Assembly: GCF_900128525.1 (NCBI RefSeq)
Contig: NZ_FQTQ01000108.1
Span: forward strand, 1-64,000
Direction of reading: 5' to 3'
Length of the DNA stretch: 64,000 bases
DNA from: a methanotrophic endosymbiont of Bathymodiolus puteoserpentis (Logatchev)
GTDB taxonomy: Bacteria; Pseudomonadota; Gammaproteobacteria; Methylococcales; Methylomonadaceae
Under the pieces are notes generated by a model. It was not told the origin of the DNA. It saw only the letters and a list, made by a program, of their open reading frames with translations, and did no database searches. Made by a program: the position numbers and the translations under genes. This document shows, piece by piece, positions 8,650 to 17,556 of the stretch; the stretch's first letter is position 1; every line of letters starts with the position of its first letter.

Positions 8650-9651
8650 TTAATTAATATCAATCAATACCGGATGGTTCTTGGTTTTTTTAAAAATAGG
8701 TATTTTCTTATTTAACATAGCTAAAACTAATTCCGCTACATTAAGCCCTGTCGCCTCATTAATGCCCGCATAAGAACTCGTTAGGCGTGGATTTATTTCT
8801 AAAATCAAGTTTTCACCTGCCTCAGTTTCTATAAAGTCAATGCCTATATAGCCAAATAACTGGGGAATAGCTGCCGCTATTGATTGACATAATTGTTGAT
8901 ACTGCTGACATTTCTCGGTCTGCACATTAACCCAACAGGCCGATAAAATAAACTGCTGTCGCTCAATTGTCATTTGCTGTTCATTACAACAAATAAAAAA
9001 TGCCTGTCCTTGGTAAAACAAGCACGACAAACTCAAAACTTTACCGGCAATATATGGCTGTAAAATATAGCGATGTTCTGGTATTAATTTAGCTAATACA
9101 GCTTTCCAATGCTGCTCTTCCTGCAATAAATACACCTCATCACAGCCCACAGAATCATTCGCTTTAAGTACCCATAAACCAGGCTCTATAACCACTTTAG
9201 AAGTAAATAAAAAACTAGGGATACAAGCAACCCCCGCCTTTTGCAAACGATTAAATGTCGCCAGTTTATCTTGGCAAAGATCAATCGCTTCTTGTCCAGA
9301 CAAACACATTTTCTTGCCTTGTTTATTAAAAAACTGCGCCCACCTAGCTAAAATCCCCTCCGTTTCTGGCGCAATCAGCCAAACAGCATCATATAAGCTC
9401 GACTTTTCTAACAATAACTCCTGTATATCTTTACCCGTGTTTATTATCAGGTAACGGATATATTTATGGTGCGTTTCTACGGCAAAAGCAACACGTTCAT
9501 CATGTAAAACCAATAATTCCAGCTTATTTAATAGACACAAATCATCCAGCAATGCATTGCGCATTAAATAGCCTTCCTGCAATAATGATGGCGGCAAAGG
9601 CTGGTTAATAAATCCACCCCCTGTAATAAATTCAAAAACCAACAAACGCAT
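8650..9651 (-). CDS. ATP-grasp ligase, MfnD-like
   Basis: About 333 residues. It starts MRLLVFEFITGGGFINQPL, typical of the ATP-grasp proteins in methanofuran/H4MPT gene groups. The central region WVLKANDSVGCDEVYLL and the C-terminal GYIGIDFIETEAGENLILEI plus NPRLTSSYAGI supply ATP/Mg-binding residues of the grasp fold. The archaeal counterpart MfnD adds glutamate to tyramine. In methylotrophs the carrier is polyglutamylated and contains tyrosine, so substrate detail is open. An upstream in-frame extension exists but starts inside the divergent gene. The ATG at 9651 gives the family N-terminus and sits one base from the divergent ATG at 9653. Confidence 0.82.
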   Translation of the reverse strand: MRLLVFEFITGGGFINQPLPPSLLQEGYLMRNALLDDLCLLNKLELLVLHDERVAFAVETHHKYIRYLIINTGKDIQELLLEKSSLYDAVWLIAPETEGILARWAQFFNKQGKKMCLSGQEAIDLCQDKLATFNRLQKAGVACIPSFLFTSKVVIEPGLWVLKANDSVGCDEVYLLQEEQHWKAVLAKLIPEHRYILQPYIAGKVLSLSCLFYQGQAFFICCNEQQMTIERQQFILSACWVNVQTEKCQQYQQLCQSIAAAIPQLFGYIGIDFIETEAGENLILEINPRLTSSYAGINEATGLNVAELVLAMLNKKIPIFKKTKNHPVLIDIN

Positions 9652-9652
9652 T

Positions 9653-10354
9653 ATGCAAATTATTCCTGTTATTGATATAAAATTAGGCTGCGCAGTTCTC
9701 GCCAAACAAGGCGACCGGAAAAACTACCTCCCTTTAGCAACACCTTTATGTCATTCAAGTAAAATAGAGGATGTCATCAATGCTTACTTACAGCTCTACC
9801 CATTTACGCATTTATATATTGCTGACCTTGATGCTTTAATGGGGCTAGGGAATAATCAGCGCTTAATTAATTCACTTTTTGCTCGCTATCCTCAGTTAAG
9901 CTTTATGATTGACTCAGGTTCACTTACCCCCTCTTACACGCCAGTACACAATAAACAATTCACTACTATCATTGGCACAGAATCTATTACCGCCAAGACC
10001 TTAGCTAAAACACCACAACTTACAAAGAATTTTATCTTATCTTTAGACTTTAAGTCTGAGCATATAATGATGGGTGATGCAATTTTATATAAGTCACCCG
10101 CTTTATGGCCTAAAGATTTGATTATTATGACCTTAGGTTTAGTCGGAAAAGATAATGGACCTGATTTTAAAAAACTCCAATATTATAGCAACACTTACCC
10201 ACAACATAATTTTATGGCGGCGGGAGGTATTCGTCATCATAAAGATTTATTGCAATTAAAAAAATTAGGTATTCAGCAAGCTTTAATTGCTAGCGCACTA
10301 CATAATAAAAAACTAACAACACAGGATATTGAACAACTACACAGGCCTGTATAA
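9653..10354 (+). CDS. HisA/HisF-family TIM-barrel protein of the C1-carrier cluster
   Basis: The start MQIIPVIDIKLGCAVLAKQG is HisA-like, and HLYIADLDALMGLGNN and HNFMAAGGIRHHKDL resemble the strand-end motifs of the HisA barrel. At 233 residues the size fits. It is more divergent than a true histidine enzyme, and no other his gene is near. HisA-like proteins of this type accompany methanofuran/H4MPT genes in methylotrophs, so I assign it to that pathway rather than histidine synthesis. The reaction is unknown. No good ribosome-binding site precedes the ATG. Confidence 0.75.
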   Translation: MQIIPVIDIKLGCAVLAKQGDRKNYLPLATPLCHSSKIEDVINAYLQLYPFTHLYIADLDALMGLGNNQRLINSLFARYPQLSFMIDSGSLTPSYTPVHNKQFTTIIGTESITAKTLAKTPQLTKNFILSLDFKSEHIMMGDAILYKSPALWPKDLIIMTLGLVGKDNGPDFKKLQYYSNTYPQHNFMAAGGIRHHKDLLQLKKLGIQQALIASALHNKKLTTQDIEQLHRPV

Positions 10355-10455
10355 TTCCCTTATTATCGAGAAATAGCGCACAAAACTACCTTATAAAAAA
10401 TGTACAATAAACCACTAAAAGTCAACGCTGTGAATTTATTGCCTATTAAAGACTC

Positions 10456-10848
10456 ATGACAGAAGATTACATCACCTTATATGACAAGTCATACACATAC
10501 GCTAATATACAAACAGAAGCGGATGAATATATACGCCTTGAAGCAGCCAACCAGGGCTTTGCACTAAAAGTTTTAGTTAATGACCAGTCCGCCTTGGTTC
10601 GCTCAACTGTTGCTCGAATAAAATACGGCCATGAGCAACTTGCTAAAGATGAAAGCTGGAAAGTCAGGGCAACTGTGGCTAAACATTGCCTGCCCACAAT
10701 ATTAAAGAATTTAATTTATGATGAAAACCATTTTGTCCGCTATATTATTGTTAAACGTGGCTATTTTCTCGAGCACTTTACCTGCGATATTGATGAAGAA
10801 ATTGCTGCATTAGCCAAGTACCAATTAAGCATAAAAGCCAACAACTAA
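10456..10848 (+). CDS. Small HEAT/LRV-like helical repeat protein
   Basis: Function unknown. The 130-residue protein has short helical repeats of the pattern ALKVLVNDQSALVRSTVA, ESWKVRATVAKHCLP and LIYDENHFVRYIIVKRGY. The spaced VR(S/A)TVA motifs are typical of HEAT-like or leucine-rich-variant repeats that mediate protein contacts. There is no signal peptide. It follows the HisA-like gene by about 100 bases on the same strand. Its stop overlaps the convergent kdsB stop by 4 bases. Confidence 0.6.
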   Translation: MTEDYITLYDKSYTYANIQTEADEYIRLEAANQGFALKVLVNDQSALVRSTVARIKYGHEQLAKDESWKVRATVAKHCLPTILKNLIYDENHFVRYIIVKRGYFLEHFTCDIDEEIAALAKYQLSIKANN

Positions 10849-11606
10849 GCCAAACTACGTTCCACTCTCAATAAATCTTCCGGCGTGTCAACTCCCGCCT
10901 CCGGCGCTTTAGCAACTTTAGCCACCAATAGTTTTTCACCTTCCCAAAGAATTCTTAGCTGCTCTAGCATTTCAATGCGCTCTAAAGCCGACGCATCCCA
11001 CTGCACATACCGCTGTAGAAAACTAACTCGGTAGGCATACATGCCGATATGCCGAAAATAAGTATCACTCTTAACCAAATCAACTTGTTTTTGCTTAAAA
11101 GCCTCTCTATCCCAAGGAATAGCTGCTCGGCTAAAATAAAGCGCATAATTGAATTTATCTAAAACAACTTTAACGGCATTTGGGTTAAAGATTTCCTCAG
11201 ACTCAATTATCTCAGCCGCTAAAGTGGCTACCCCAGCAGTAGACTGCATGGCTAAAGACTGCGCAGCAAGGGAAATATATTCAGCAGGAATCAAAGGCTC
11301 ATCACCTTGTAAATTAACAATAATATCCTCTTCATGCCATTGAAAAATCTCCGCCACTTCTGCTAATCGTTCCGTACCACTCTTATGAGTAGTACGAGTC
11401 ATAACGGCCTCAAAACCATAATCATTGACTACCTCTAAGATTCTAAAATCATCTGTAGCCACAATAATTTTTTCAGCGCCTGCTTCTTTAGCTCTATCAC
11501 AAACATGCAAAACCATAGGCTTCCCCGCAATCATTAATAATGGCTTTCCAGGCAACCTAGATGAATCATATCGAGCAGGAATAACAACTTTAAATGCGCA
11601 GGTCAT
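10845..11606 (-). CDS. kdsB: 3-deoxy-manno-octulosonate cytidylyltransferase
   Basis: Activates KDO as CMP-KDO for lipopolysaccharide inner-core assembly. The 253-residue protein has the nucleotidyltransferase opening [19 protein letters not shown], then [13 protein letters not shown] and [15 protein letters not shown]. The ATG at 11606 overlaps the stop of the upstream Trm112-like gene by 4 bases (ATGA), which supports coupling. The pairing with a small Trm112-like gene is common in Gammaproteobacteria. Confidence 0.96.
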   Translation of the reverse strand: MTCAFKVVIPARYDSSRLPGKPLLMIAGKPMVLHVCDRAKEAGAEKIIVATDDFRILEVVNDYGFEAVMTRTTHKSGTERLAEVAEIFQWHEEDIIVNLQGDEPLIPAEYISLAAQSLAMQSTAGVATLAAEIIESEEIFNPNAVKVVLDKFNYALYFSRAAIPWDREAFKQKQVDLVKSDTYFRHIGMYAYRVSFLQRYVQWDASALERIEMLEQLRILWEGEKLLVAKVAKAPEAGVDTPEDLLRVERSLA

Positions 11607-11791
11607 TTTAATTGTTCAATTTCTTCACTTGTTAAAACTCTTGCTTCATCTTCGAGCATAACAGGTATATCATCACGCACAGGAAAGGCCAAACGGTCTG
11701 CTTTACAAATTAGCTCTTGCGCAGCTTTATCATAAACCAAAGAACTCTTACAAATTGGGCAGGCCAAAATATCTAACAACTTACTATCCAT
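11603..11791 (-). CDS. Trm112 family protein (YcaR-like)
   Basis: A 62-residue protein with the start [18 protein letters not shown] and a later [20 protein letters not shown], the Trm112/YcaR signature. The CPIC pair is a likely metal-binding element, though the second pair is incomplete here. In other organisms Trm112 activates methyltransferases. The role of the bacterial kdsB-linked form is not established. It is translationally coupled to kdsB. Confidence 0.88.
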   Translation of the reverse strand: MDSKLLDILACPICKSSLVYDKAAQELICKADRLAFPVRDDIPVMLEDEARVLTSEEIEQLK

Positions 11792-11849
11792 TAAACTCTC
11801 TCATTAATTTTTATTAAACGTTTATTTTACTCTATATTTTGAAGTTTTC

Positions 11850-11905
11850 TTGAATCTCTACACAAATTTGCAATTTTATTAGCACTCATAGCTATTGAGT
11901 GCTAA
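11850..11905 (+). promoter_or_regulatory. rpoH promoter with CIRCE operator (HrcA site)
   Basis: TTAGCACTC, nine bases, then GAGTGCTAA occupies 11879-11905. This is an exact CIRCE inverted repeat, the binding site of the heat-shock repressor HrcA. A plausible promoter lies just upstream: TTGAAT at 11850-11855 and TTTTAT at 11874-11879, spaced 18 bases, so the operator would cover the transcription start. The rpoH ATG is 31 bases downstream. The operator is certain as sequence. Control by HrcA is inferred, and hrcA is not in the window. Confidence 0.88.
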
Positions 11906-11936
11906 AATCGGGGCAAGTAAATTTTTTGGAGTAACT

Positions 11937-12794
11937 ATGTCTAATTCATTAGCCTTACCTATTACATTAACGGCTGGGAACTTTGACTCTTATCTAAATG
12001 TTGTCGGTCAAACTAATAAATTAAATGCAGAAGAAGAACGTGAACTTGCTATTCGCTTTAGAGACCACCAAGACCTCGAAGCAGCTAAACAGCTAGTTAT
12101 GGCGAATCTACGTTTCGTAGCTCATGTAGCACGCGGCTATAATGGCTATGGCTTACCTATGAACGATATCGTTCAAGAAGGTAATATAGGCCTTATGAAA
12201 GCAGTTAAGCGTTTTAACCCAGACTTAGGTATCCGCCTAGTCTCTTTTGCTGTGCATTGGATTCGTGCGGAAATCCATGAATACGTGATAAAAAACTGGC
12301 GCATTGTAAAAATTGCGACGACAAAATCACAACGTAAACTATTTTTCAATTTACGTAAATCTAAGAAAAATTTAGGTTGGCTTTCTAAAAATGAAGCCGA
12401 AGCAATTGCACAAAATCTCAATGTAGACCTTAAAACAGTTTACGAAATGGAAACGCGCCTTGATGGCAAAGACATGGCATTTGACTTGCCAGAAGCTGAC
12501 TCAAGCGAAGAAGCTTATAGCGCGCCCATTTCTTATTTAGAACAGCATAATACTGACCCTGCTTTATTGCTAGAGAATGCTGATTGGGCCGGCCATAAAG
12601 AAATGCTATTAAGCAATGCACTACAAGGCTTAGATGAGCGCAGCCAAGATATTGTTGCCAGTCGCTGGTTAACAGAAAAAAAGCTAACCCTGCATGAGCT
12701 AGCAGAACGTTATAATGTCTCTGCAGAACGCATTAGGCAGCTAGAAAAAAATGCCATGAAAAAACTAAAAGGCGCAGTTAGTATCCTCGCCTAA
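11937..12794 (+). CDS. rpoH: RNA polymerase sigma-32 factor (heat shock)
   Basis: Directs RNA polymerase to heat-shock promoters. The 285-residue protein matches the usual length. Region 2 contains [19 protein letters not shown] and [17 protein letters not shown]. The RpoH-specific box is present as [13 protein letters not shown]. Region 4 is [20 protein letters not shown]. The frame is open upstream from a TTG inside CIRCE, but the ATG at 11937 has GGAG 5 bases upstream and begins the family sequence MSNSLALP. A strong terminator follows, so it is probably monocistronic. Confidence 0.96.
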   Translation: MSNSLALPITLTAGNFDSYLNVVGQTNKLNAEEERELAIRFRDHQDLEAAKQLVMANLRFVAHVARGYNGYGLPMNDIVQEGNIGLMKAVKRFNPDLGIRLVSFAVHWIRAEIHEYVIKNWRIVKIATTKSQRKLFFNLRKSKKNLGWLSKNEAEAIAQNLNVDLKTVYEMETRLDGKDMAFDLPEADSSEEAYSAPISYLEQHNTDPALLLENADWAGHKEMLLSNALQGLDERSQDIVASRWLTEKKLTLHELAERYNVSAERIRQLEKNAMKKLKGAVSILA

Positions 12795-12813
12795 TTCATA
12801 GCAACTCAAACAT

Positions 12814-12855
12814 AAAAGCCCCTTATTTACACTGTGTAAATAAGGGGCTTTTTTT
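12814..12855 (+). terminator. Rho-independent terminator of rpoH
   Basis: A long perfect stem (AAGCCCCTTATTTACA against TGTAAATAAGGGGCTT) with a 3-base loop is followed by a T run. It lies 20 bases after the rpoH stop. Confidence 0.93.
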
Positions 12856-13306
12856 ATATGCTTCTAATGCATTAAGAAGCTAAGGTAACGCGCGCAATAA
12901 ATAAACCACCGATAATTATTACACAGTATTTTCGTTTGTCTTCAAGACATAGAAATAGGCGTACAGCTAGATAGCTACGTAACTATTTCTATCAAAAAGA
13001 AGACGGGCAAAAAGACTAACAAGATAAAGAGGGACTTATTGCGAACTGTCTAAACCTAACGTTCTCCTCACAAGTCTACTAAGCATTAATACCCTTATTT
13101 TCAACTTAACGCCAAGCTCACATGACGCGAGAGGATAAACGATAAACTTCAACAACCTAATGAACTTTGGTAAAAAACTAACCTTTAAAAATGAGCTGCG
13201 CTTCCCGCTGTCAGGTGGAGCGTCTGATTAGGATTTTTATACCTCGGTTGACTTTTTTAGGTTAACTGAAAAAAAAGCACTAGATTCTTCCGTGCAAAAA
13301 ATAATT
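12856..13306. other. Gene-free stretch of about 450 bases
   Basis: No plausible CDS, tRNA, palindromic repeat or recognised RNA family is visible. It lies between the rpoH terminator and the 3' end of a minus-strand lipoprotein gene, so it needs no promoter for either neighbour. A small RNA gene cannot be excluded. Confidence 0.4.
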
Positions 13307-13747
13307 CTAATAGCGATTACGATTTAAATAGCGGTCTATATCATCCAGCTTTTTTTGCACTTCATTATGATCATAATGGTCAACTATCTGTCCATCTCGA
13401 ATATAGAAATTATATTTATGCTCACCAACGTATCCACCATAGCTATTTTTGGAATTAACAAAAACTTTAACATTATAATAATAAATAACTTCACTTGGAG
13501 TTGCTGCCCTCCTAAACCACTTGAAAGGCTCGCCTACATATCTATATTGAGCTGATAAAGGGTCTTTTAACCTCGTTTGAAAAAAATCCGTAATTAACTG
13601 TTTGTAATTTGATGGGTAAGGGCCATAATCAGCTGCATTTCTCTCTTTCTGAGTAGGTTCGTAAACTGTAGGTGGTCTAGGTGAGTGCCTAGCGCAACCT
13701 CCAAGAATAGTTGCTAATATTATTGTGTAAAATATGAGTCGTATCAT
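13307..13747 (-). CDS. Small putative lipoprotein
   Basis: The N-terminus MIRLIFYTIILATILGGC is a lipoprotein signal with a lipobox at Cys18. The mature part of about 128 residues contains DFFQTRLKDPLSAQYRYVGE, a Tyr-rich middle (VIYYYNVKVFVNSKNS) and a basic C-terminus ending in NRNRY. The layout resembles small Gram-negative lipoproteins of unknown role, and I do not recognise a specific family with confidence. It is downstream of fimV on the same strand, about 105 bases away, and may have its own promoter. Confidence 0.65.
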   Translation of the reverse strand: MIRLIFYTIILATILGGCARHSPRPPTVYEPTQKERNAADYGPYPSNYKQLITDFFQTRLKDPLSAQYRYVGEPFKWFRRAATPSEVIYYYNVKVFVNSKNSYGGYVGEHKYNFYIRDGQIVDHYDHNEVQKKLDDIDRYLNRNRY

Positions 13748-13853
13748 AAATTTTTCTTTTTCAACTAAACTGAGGTTAAAGGTAATTCAGGGAAGACTTC
13801 ATTAATGAACAAGCCATTAAAGATGTAGTATGTTTTTAAAGCCTAACAGCTAA

Positions 13854-16460
13854 TCATACTAACTTATCAATGATTGCTTGCGCCTCTTGTTTTTGAGCAT
13901 CAGTCCCTTTTTCTAGTACCTCTTGAGCAATATCCTTAGCTGCATCTGTATCACCCATATCTATGTAAGCTTTAGCCAAGTCGATTTTTGTTTCAAATTC
14001 ATCCATATCAGTCAAATCCGATACCATTAAGCTATCTTCATCTGGCACCTCAGACTTCTCTGCAACTGAAGTATCATCAAAATCAAAGTCAAAATCAAAA
14101 TCATTGCTTTCTAGCTTATCGCTTTCGACATTAACTGACTCAAGCTCCGCCGCCGTATCAACTGACTTTTCTGCTTTGTCATCTGCATCACCTAAAGGTG
14201 AACTATCTGAAGAAAAATCAAAATCGCCCAAATTAACATCGTCCATGTCATCATCAAGCACTAAAGGTTCTTGAGAGCTTAAAATATCAGCTTGATCAAA
14301 ATCAAATGTTTCTAGGTCTTCAGGTGTATTGGGCTCTGGAGTTTTTTTAGCATCAGAATCAACAGTGTCAAATGAATTTAAATCGAAATCAACACTTTCA
14401 ATTTCCTCCTCTGCTTTAGCAGCAAGCTTACCGGTATCCTCATTATCATCCATCAAAGAAAAGGAGCTTAAATCAAAATCAATCTCTGAATTATCAGAAG
14501 TATCCTCATCCTCTTTACTCAAAGATACATCTGCCTGTTCTTTAGTTACTACAGCAGGTGACTCTTGCTCACTAATAGCAGATGATTCATTTACAGTAGC
14601 GAAGTCATCGTCCTTATCTACTGCCTCAAACTTAGATTCTCTTTGCTCAGTAGAAAATAGATCAGAACCTGGGACAAGCTCACTCCCCATTTCTGAAACT
14701 TTCCCCCAAAAAGCTAAGTCGCTATTTTTACCTTCAGCAACTAACTCTTCAGAAAATGCAGCAAACGCCTCGCTATTTTCACTGGCATAAAAAATCTCTA
14801 AAAGCTTAAGTTTGTAATCATCTTTATCAGGAAAATCTTTAATTGCTTGACGCATTAACTCTTCTGCTTGCTGGTATCGACCATAAGCAAGATAAACATC
14901 AGCTTCTGAAGTAGGATCAACTTCTGCTTGATCTGACTCAAAAACATCAAAATCACTAGGCGAAAACTCACTTAAAAATGAGCTTTCTCCCACTGTTCCC
15001 ACATCATAAGAGGGCGTCTCATCAAATACAGGGACAGATAACTCATCATCCACTTCAGGCAAAACAATTTCACTTGAAGAAGCAAACATACTATTATCAT
15101 TTATTTCTTCTTCTACTTGGCGCCTGCGCCAAAATAGCAAAGCGATACCTGCAAGTGCTAAGCCACCCAAACCAAACCCCAAGTAAGAATAATTGAACCC
15201 AGAAGACTCTTGCTCAACAACGGGCGGAGCAACAGGCTTATTAACTACGGGTAAAGGGGCTTGTTTAGGTACTTGCTTAACCGTCTTTTGCTCAGGCGTT
15301 ACGGTAGGCGTGGCAACTGGGCTTTTTGTTAGCGAACCTTCTTCAACTAAAGGCGGGGCAGTAACCTCTGTATCTTCTTGTTCTTGCTCTTGTTTTTGTT
15401 CTTGTTTTTGTTCTTGCTCTTCTTTGACCTGAGATTCAGGGGCAATTTTTGCATTTTGTATAGTAGCAAGTTGCTGATCTTTTATCGCCAGCATTTCTTG
15501 CATAATAACAAATTGCTTTTCTAAATTTGCTAGACGCTCTTGTAATTGCTGATTTTCTGTTTTCAAACCGCGCACATCAACATCACTGGCATCTGCAGAT
15601 AAAGCATCTGTGTCAACAAGCCCTTCTGTTGGCGGCACTAAGGTTAACTGATTACTCGTTTTAGTGTTATCTGTGCTGACTAGTTGAGTTTCAGGCTCCG
15701 CAATAGCCTTGCCTTCCCAAACAGCCATTTGATTATAAAATTCAGTGTTTGCCTGCTTTTTAGATAGCTGTACAATCTCAGATTTTTTTGGAATCTTTAG
15801 ACTTTTTCCAGCCATTAATGCATTCACATTTTTCTTATAAAATGCGCGAGGATTAGCTTTATATAAAGCCATCATCATTTGCTCTACAGAGACATCACTA
15901 TATTTATTAACTTTTTCAGCAACTCTCCATAAGGAATCACTTCTATTAGTGGGTCCATACTCCCCCTCTATCGCTAGACTTTGTACAGCAGAGTCTGTAG
16001 CATTCACGCGATTAACAGTAGGTTTAACAGCTGTTATTGTCGGTGTTTCAATCGCACTTTGTAGGTAAACAGCAGGCGGATCAACTAAAACTGTAAATTC
16101 TTTAAAAATCTCACCTTTAGGCCAACTAACTTCAACAAGAAAATCCAGGAAAGGTTCTTGTACCACCTCATGAGAGGTTACTTTAACAACAACTTGCCCG
16201 TTTGCTTTTAGGATAGGCTCTAACTTAATCTTTGCTAAAAAAGAATTCCAAGCAATACCTGCTTGGTCAAATTTATCTGGTGAAGCCAAAGAAACTTTTA
16301 TATCAGCAAGCTCTTCACCAGCCGATAACGATAGCATAATTTCAGCATTAAGCTTCTGATTTAACGCAGAATGTAACTTTATAGTACCTACACCCAACGA
16401 GTGCGCAGACATTGGCGCCAACAAAGTCATCGCCGCTAAAGTTTTAGTAAAATTATGCAC
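13854..16460 (-). CDS. fimV: FimV/HubP-like polar peptidoglycan-binding protein
   Basis: FimV/HubP proteins organise the cell pole and support type IV pilus function. The 868-residue protein has a signal peptide (to about residue 22), the FimV N-terminal domain (GVGTIKLHSALNQKLNAEI), and a LysM-like region around 180-235 (SLWRVAEKVNKYSDVSVEQM). A coiled segment of about 40 residues precedes a Glu/Gln-rich run, followed by one membrane helix near 430 (LGFGLGGLALAGIALLF). A long acidic cytoplasmic part follows, ending in the FimV C-terminal TPR-like motif KIDLAKAYIDMGDTDAAKDI. It is downstream of asd, a conserved order. pilA at 46.3 kb shows that type IV pili are present. Confidence 0.92.
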   Translation of the reverse strand: MHNFTKTLAAMTLLAPMSAHSLGVGTIKLHSALNQKLNAEIMLSLSAGEELADIKVSLASPDKFDQAGIAWNSFLAKIKLEPILKANGQVVVKVTSHEVVQEPFLDFLVEVSWPKGEIFKEFTVLVDPPAVYLQSAIETPTITAVKPTVNRVNATDSAVQSLAIEGEYGPTNRSDSLWRVAEKVNKYSDVSVEQMMMALYKANPRAFYKKNVNALMAGKSLKIPKKSEIVQLSKKQANTEFYNQMAVWEGKAIAEPETQLVSTDNTKTSNQLTLVPPTEGLVDTDALSADASDVDVRGLKTENQQLQERLANLEKQFVIMQEMLAIKDQQLATIQNAKIAPESQVKEEQEQKQEQKQEQEQEDTEVTAPPLVEEGSLTKSPVATPTVTPEQKTVKQVPKQAPLPVVNKPVAPPVVEQESSGFNYSYLGFGLGGLALAGIALLFWRRRQVEEEINDNSMFASSSEIVLPEVDDELSVPVFDETPSYDVGTVGESSFLSEFSPSDFDVFESDQAEVDPTSEADVYLAYGRYQQAEELMRQAIKDFPDKDDYKLKLLEIFYASENSEAFAAFSEELVAEGKNSDLAFWGKVSEMGSELVPGSDLFSTEQRESKFEAVDKDDDFATVNESSAISEQESPAVVTKEQADVSLSKEDEDTSDNSEIDFDLSSFSLMDDNEDTGKLAAKAEEEIESVDFDLNSFDTVDSDAKKTPEPNTPEDLETFDFDQADILSSQEPLVLDDDMDDVNLGDFDFSSDSSPLGDADDKAEKSVDTAAELESVNVESDKLESNDFDFDFDFDDTSVAEKSEVPDEDSLMVSDLTDMDEFETKIDLAKAYIDMGDTDAAKDIAQEVLEKGTDAQKQEAQAIIDKLV

Positions 16461-16533
16461 TACACTCTCCTTCCCACAAATTTTTCCACAATAGCTTTCC
16501 TAAATACAGTCAAATATATCTTTATAGCTTAGA

Positions 16534-17556
16534 CTAGATGTAATTTTTTACCAGCTCTTCTGCAATTTGCACGCTATTTAAAGCTGCGCCTTTGCGTACA
16601 TTATCGGCAACGACCCATAAATCAATACCTTTTTCATAAGAAATATCTTCTCTAATACGCCCAACAAAGACATCATCATGACCTGAAGATTCAGTTACCG
16701 CAGTTGGATAACCCCCTTCAACTCGCTCATCCATAACCGTAATACCAGGCGCGGCCGCCAATAACTCACGCACTTTTTCCACAGTAATTTTGGCACGTGT
16801 TTCAATATGAATGGCTTCTGAATGACCAAAGAAAACAGGAACACGCACAGCAGTAGGGTTAACTTGAATACTATCATCACCCATAATTTTTTTAGTCTCC
16901 CATACCATTTTCATTTCTTCCTTGGTATAACCATTATCCATAAACACATCAATTTGCGGTAAGACATTAAATGCAATTTGCTTAGGGTACACTTTTGTTT
17001 GTATCGGCTTACCATTTAACAACTGCGACGTCTGGCTCACGACCTCTTCAATACCCTCTTTACCCGAGCCAGAAACAGCCTGATAAGTACATACATTAAT
17101 TCGCGTTATTCCAACCGCTTCATGTATAGGCTTTAATGCTACTAGCATTTGAATAGTTGAACAATTTGGGTTAGCAATAATACCTCGCACCGTATGCTGT
17201 GCAATGGCTTCTGGATTAACCTCAGGCACAACTAAAGGAATATCATCGTCATAACGAAACTGTGATGTGTTATCTATAACGACACATCCAGCAGCAGCTG
17301 CAATAGGCGCATATTTTTCCGACAGCGATGCCCCCGCAGAAAACAAACCGATATTCGCTTTAGAAAAATCAAACTTTGCTAAATCTTCAACTTTTAGACT
17401 TCTACCATTAAAAGAAATACGCTTACCCACAGAGCGTTCACTCGCTAAAGCATATACTCTATCTACTGGAAATTTTCTCTCTTCCAAAATAGAAATCATC
17501 GCTTCGCCTACCGCTCCCGTTGCGCCAACGATCGCTACATTATATTTTTTAGTCAT
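16534..17556 (-). CDS. asd: Aspartate-semialdehyde dehydrogenase
   Basis: Reduces aspartyl phosphate to aspartate semialdehyde for lysine/diaminopimelate, threonine and methionine synthesis. The 340-residue protein has the NADP-binding start [15 protein letters not shown], the catalytic Cys in [13 protein letters not shown], and substrate residues in [15 protein letters not shown]. It overlaps the leuB stop region by 8 bases, so it is co-transcribed with leuCDB. Confidence 0.96.
   Translation of the reverse strand: MTKKYNVAIVGATGAVGEAMISILEERKFPVDRVYALASERSVGKRISFNGRSLKVEDLAKFDFSKANIGLFSAGASLSEKYAPIAAAAGCVVIDNTSQFRYDDDIPLVVPEVNPEAIAQHTVRGIIANPNCSTIQMLVALKPIHEAVGITRINVCTYQAVSGSGKEGIEEVVSQTSQLLNGKPIQTKVYPKQIAFNVLPQIDVFMDNGYTKEEMKMVWETKKIMGDDSIQVNPTAVRVPVFFGHSEAIHIETRAKITVEKVRELLAAAPGITVMDERVEGGYPTAVTESSGHDDVFVGRIREDISYEKGIDLWVVADNVRKGAALNSVQIAEELVKNYI

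Noticed and set aside
9653-10354. HisA of histidine biosynthesis
   Set aside because: The sequence is divergent from true HisA, no his genes are adjacent, and the neighbours are C1-carrier genes.
14329-14790. Plus-strand Ser-rich frame opposite fimV
   Set aside because: It mirrors the Asp/Glu-rich coding of FimV on the other strand, with no ribosome site or homology.
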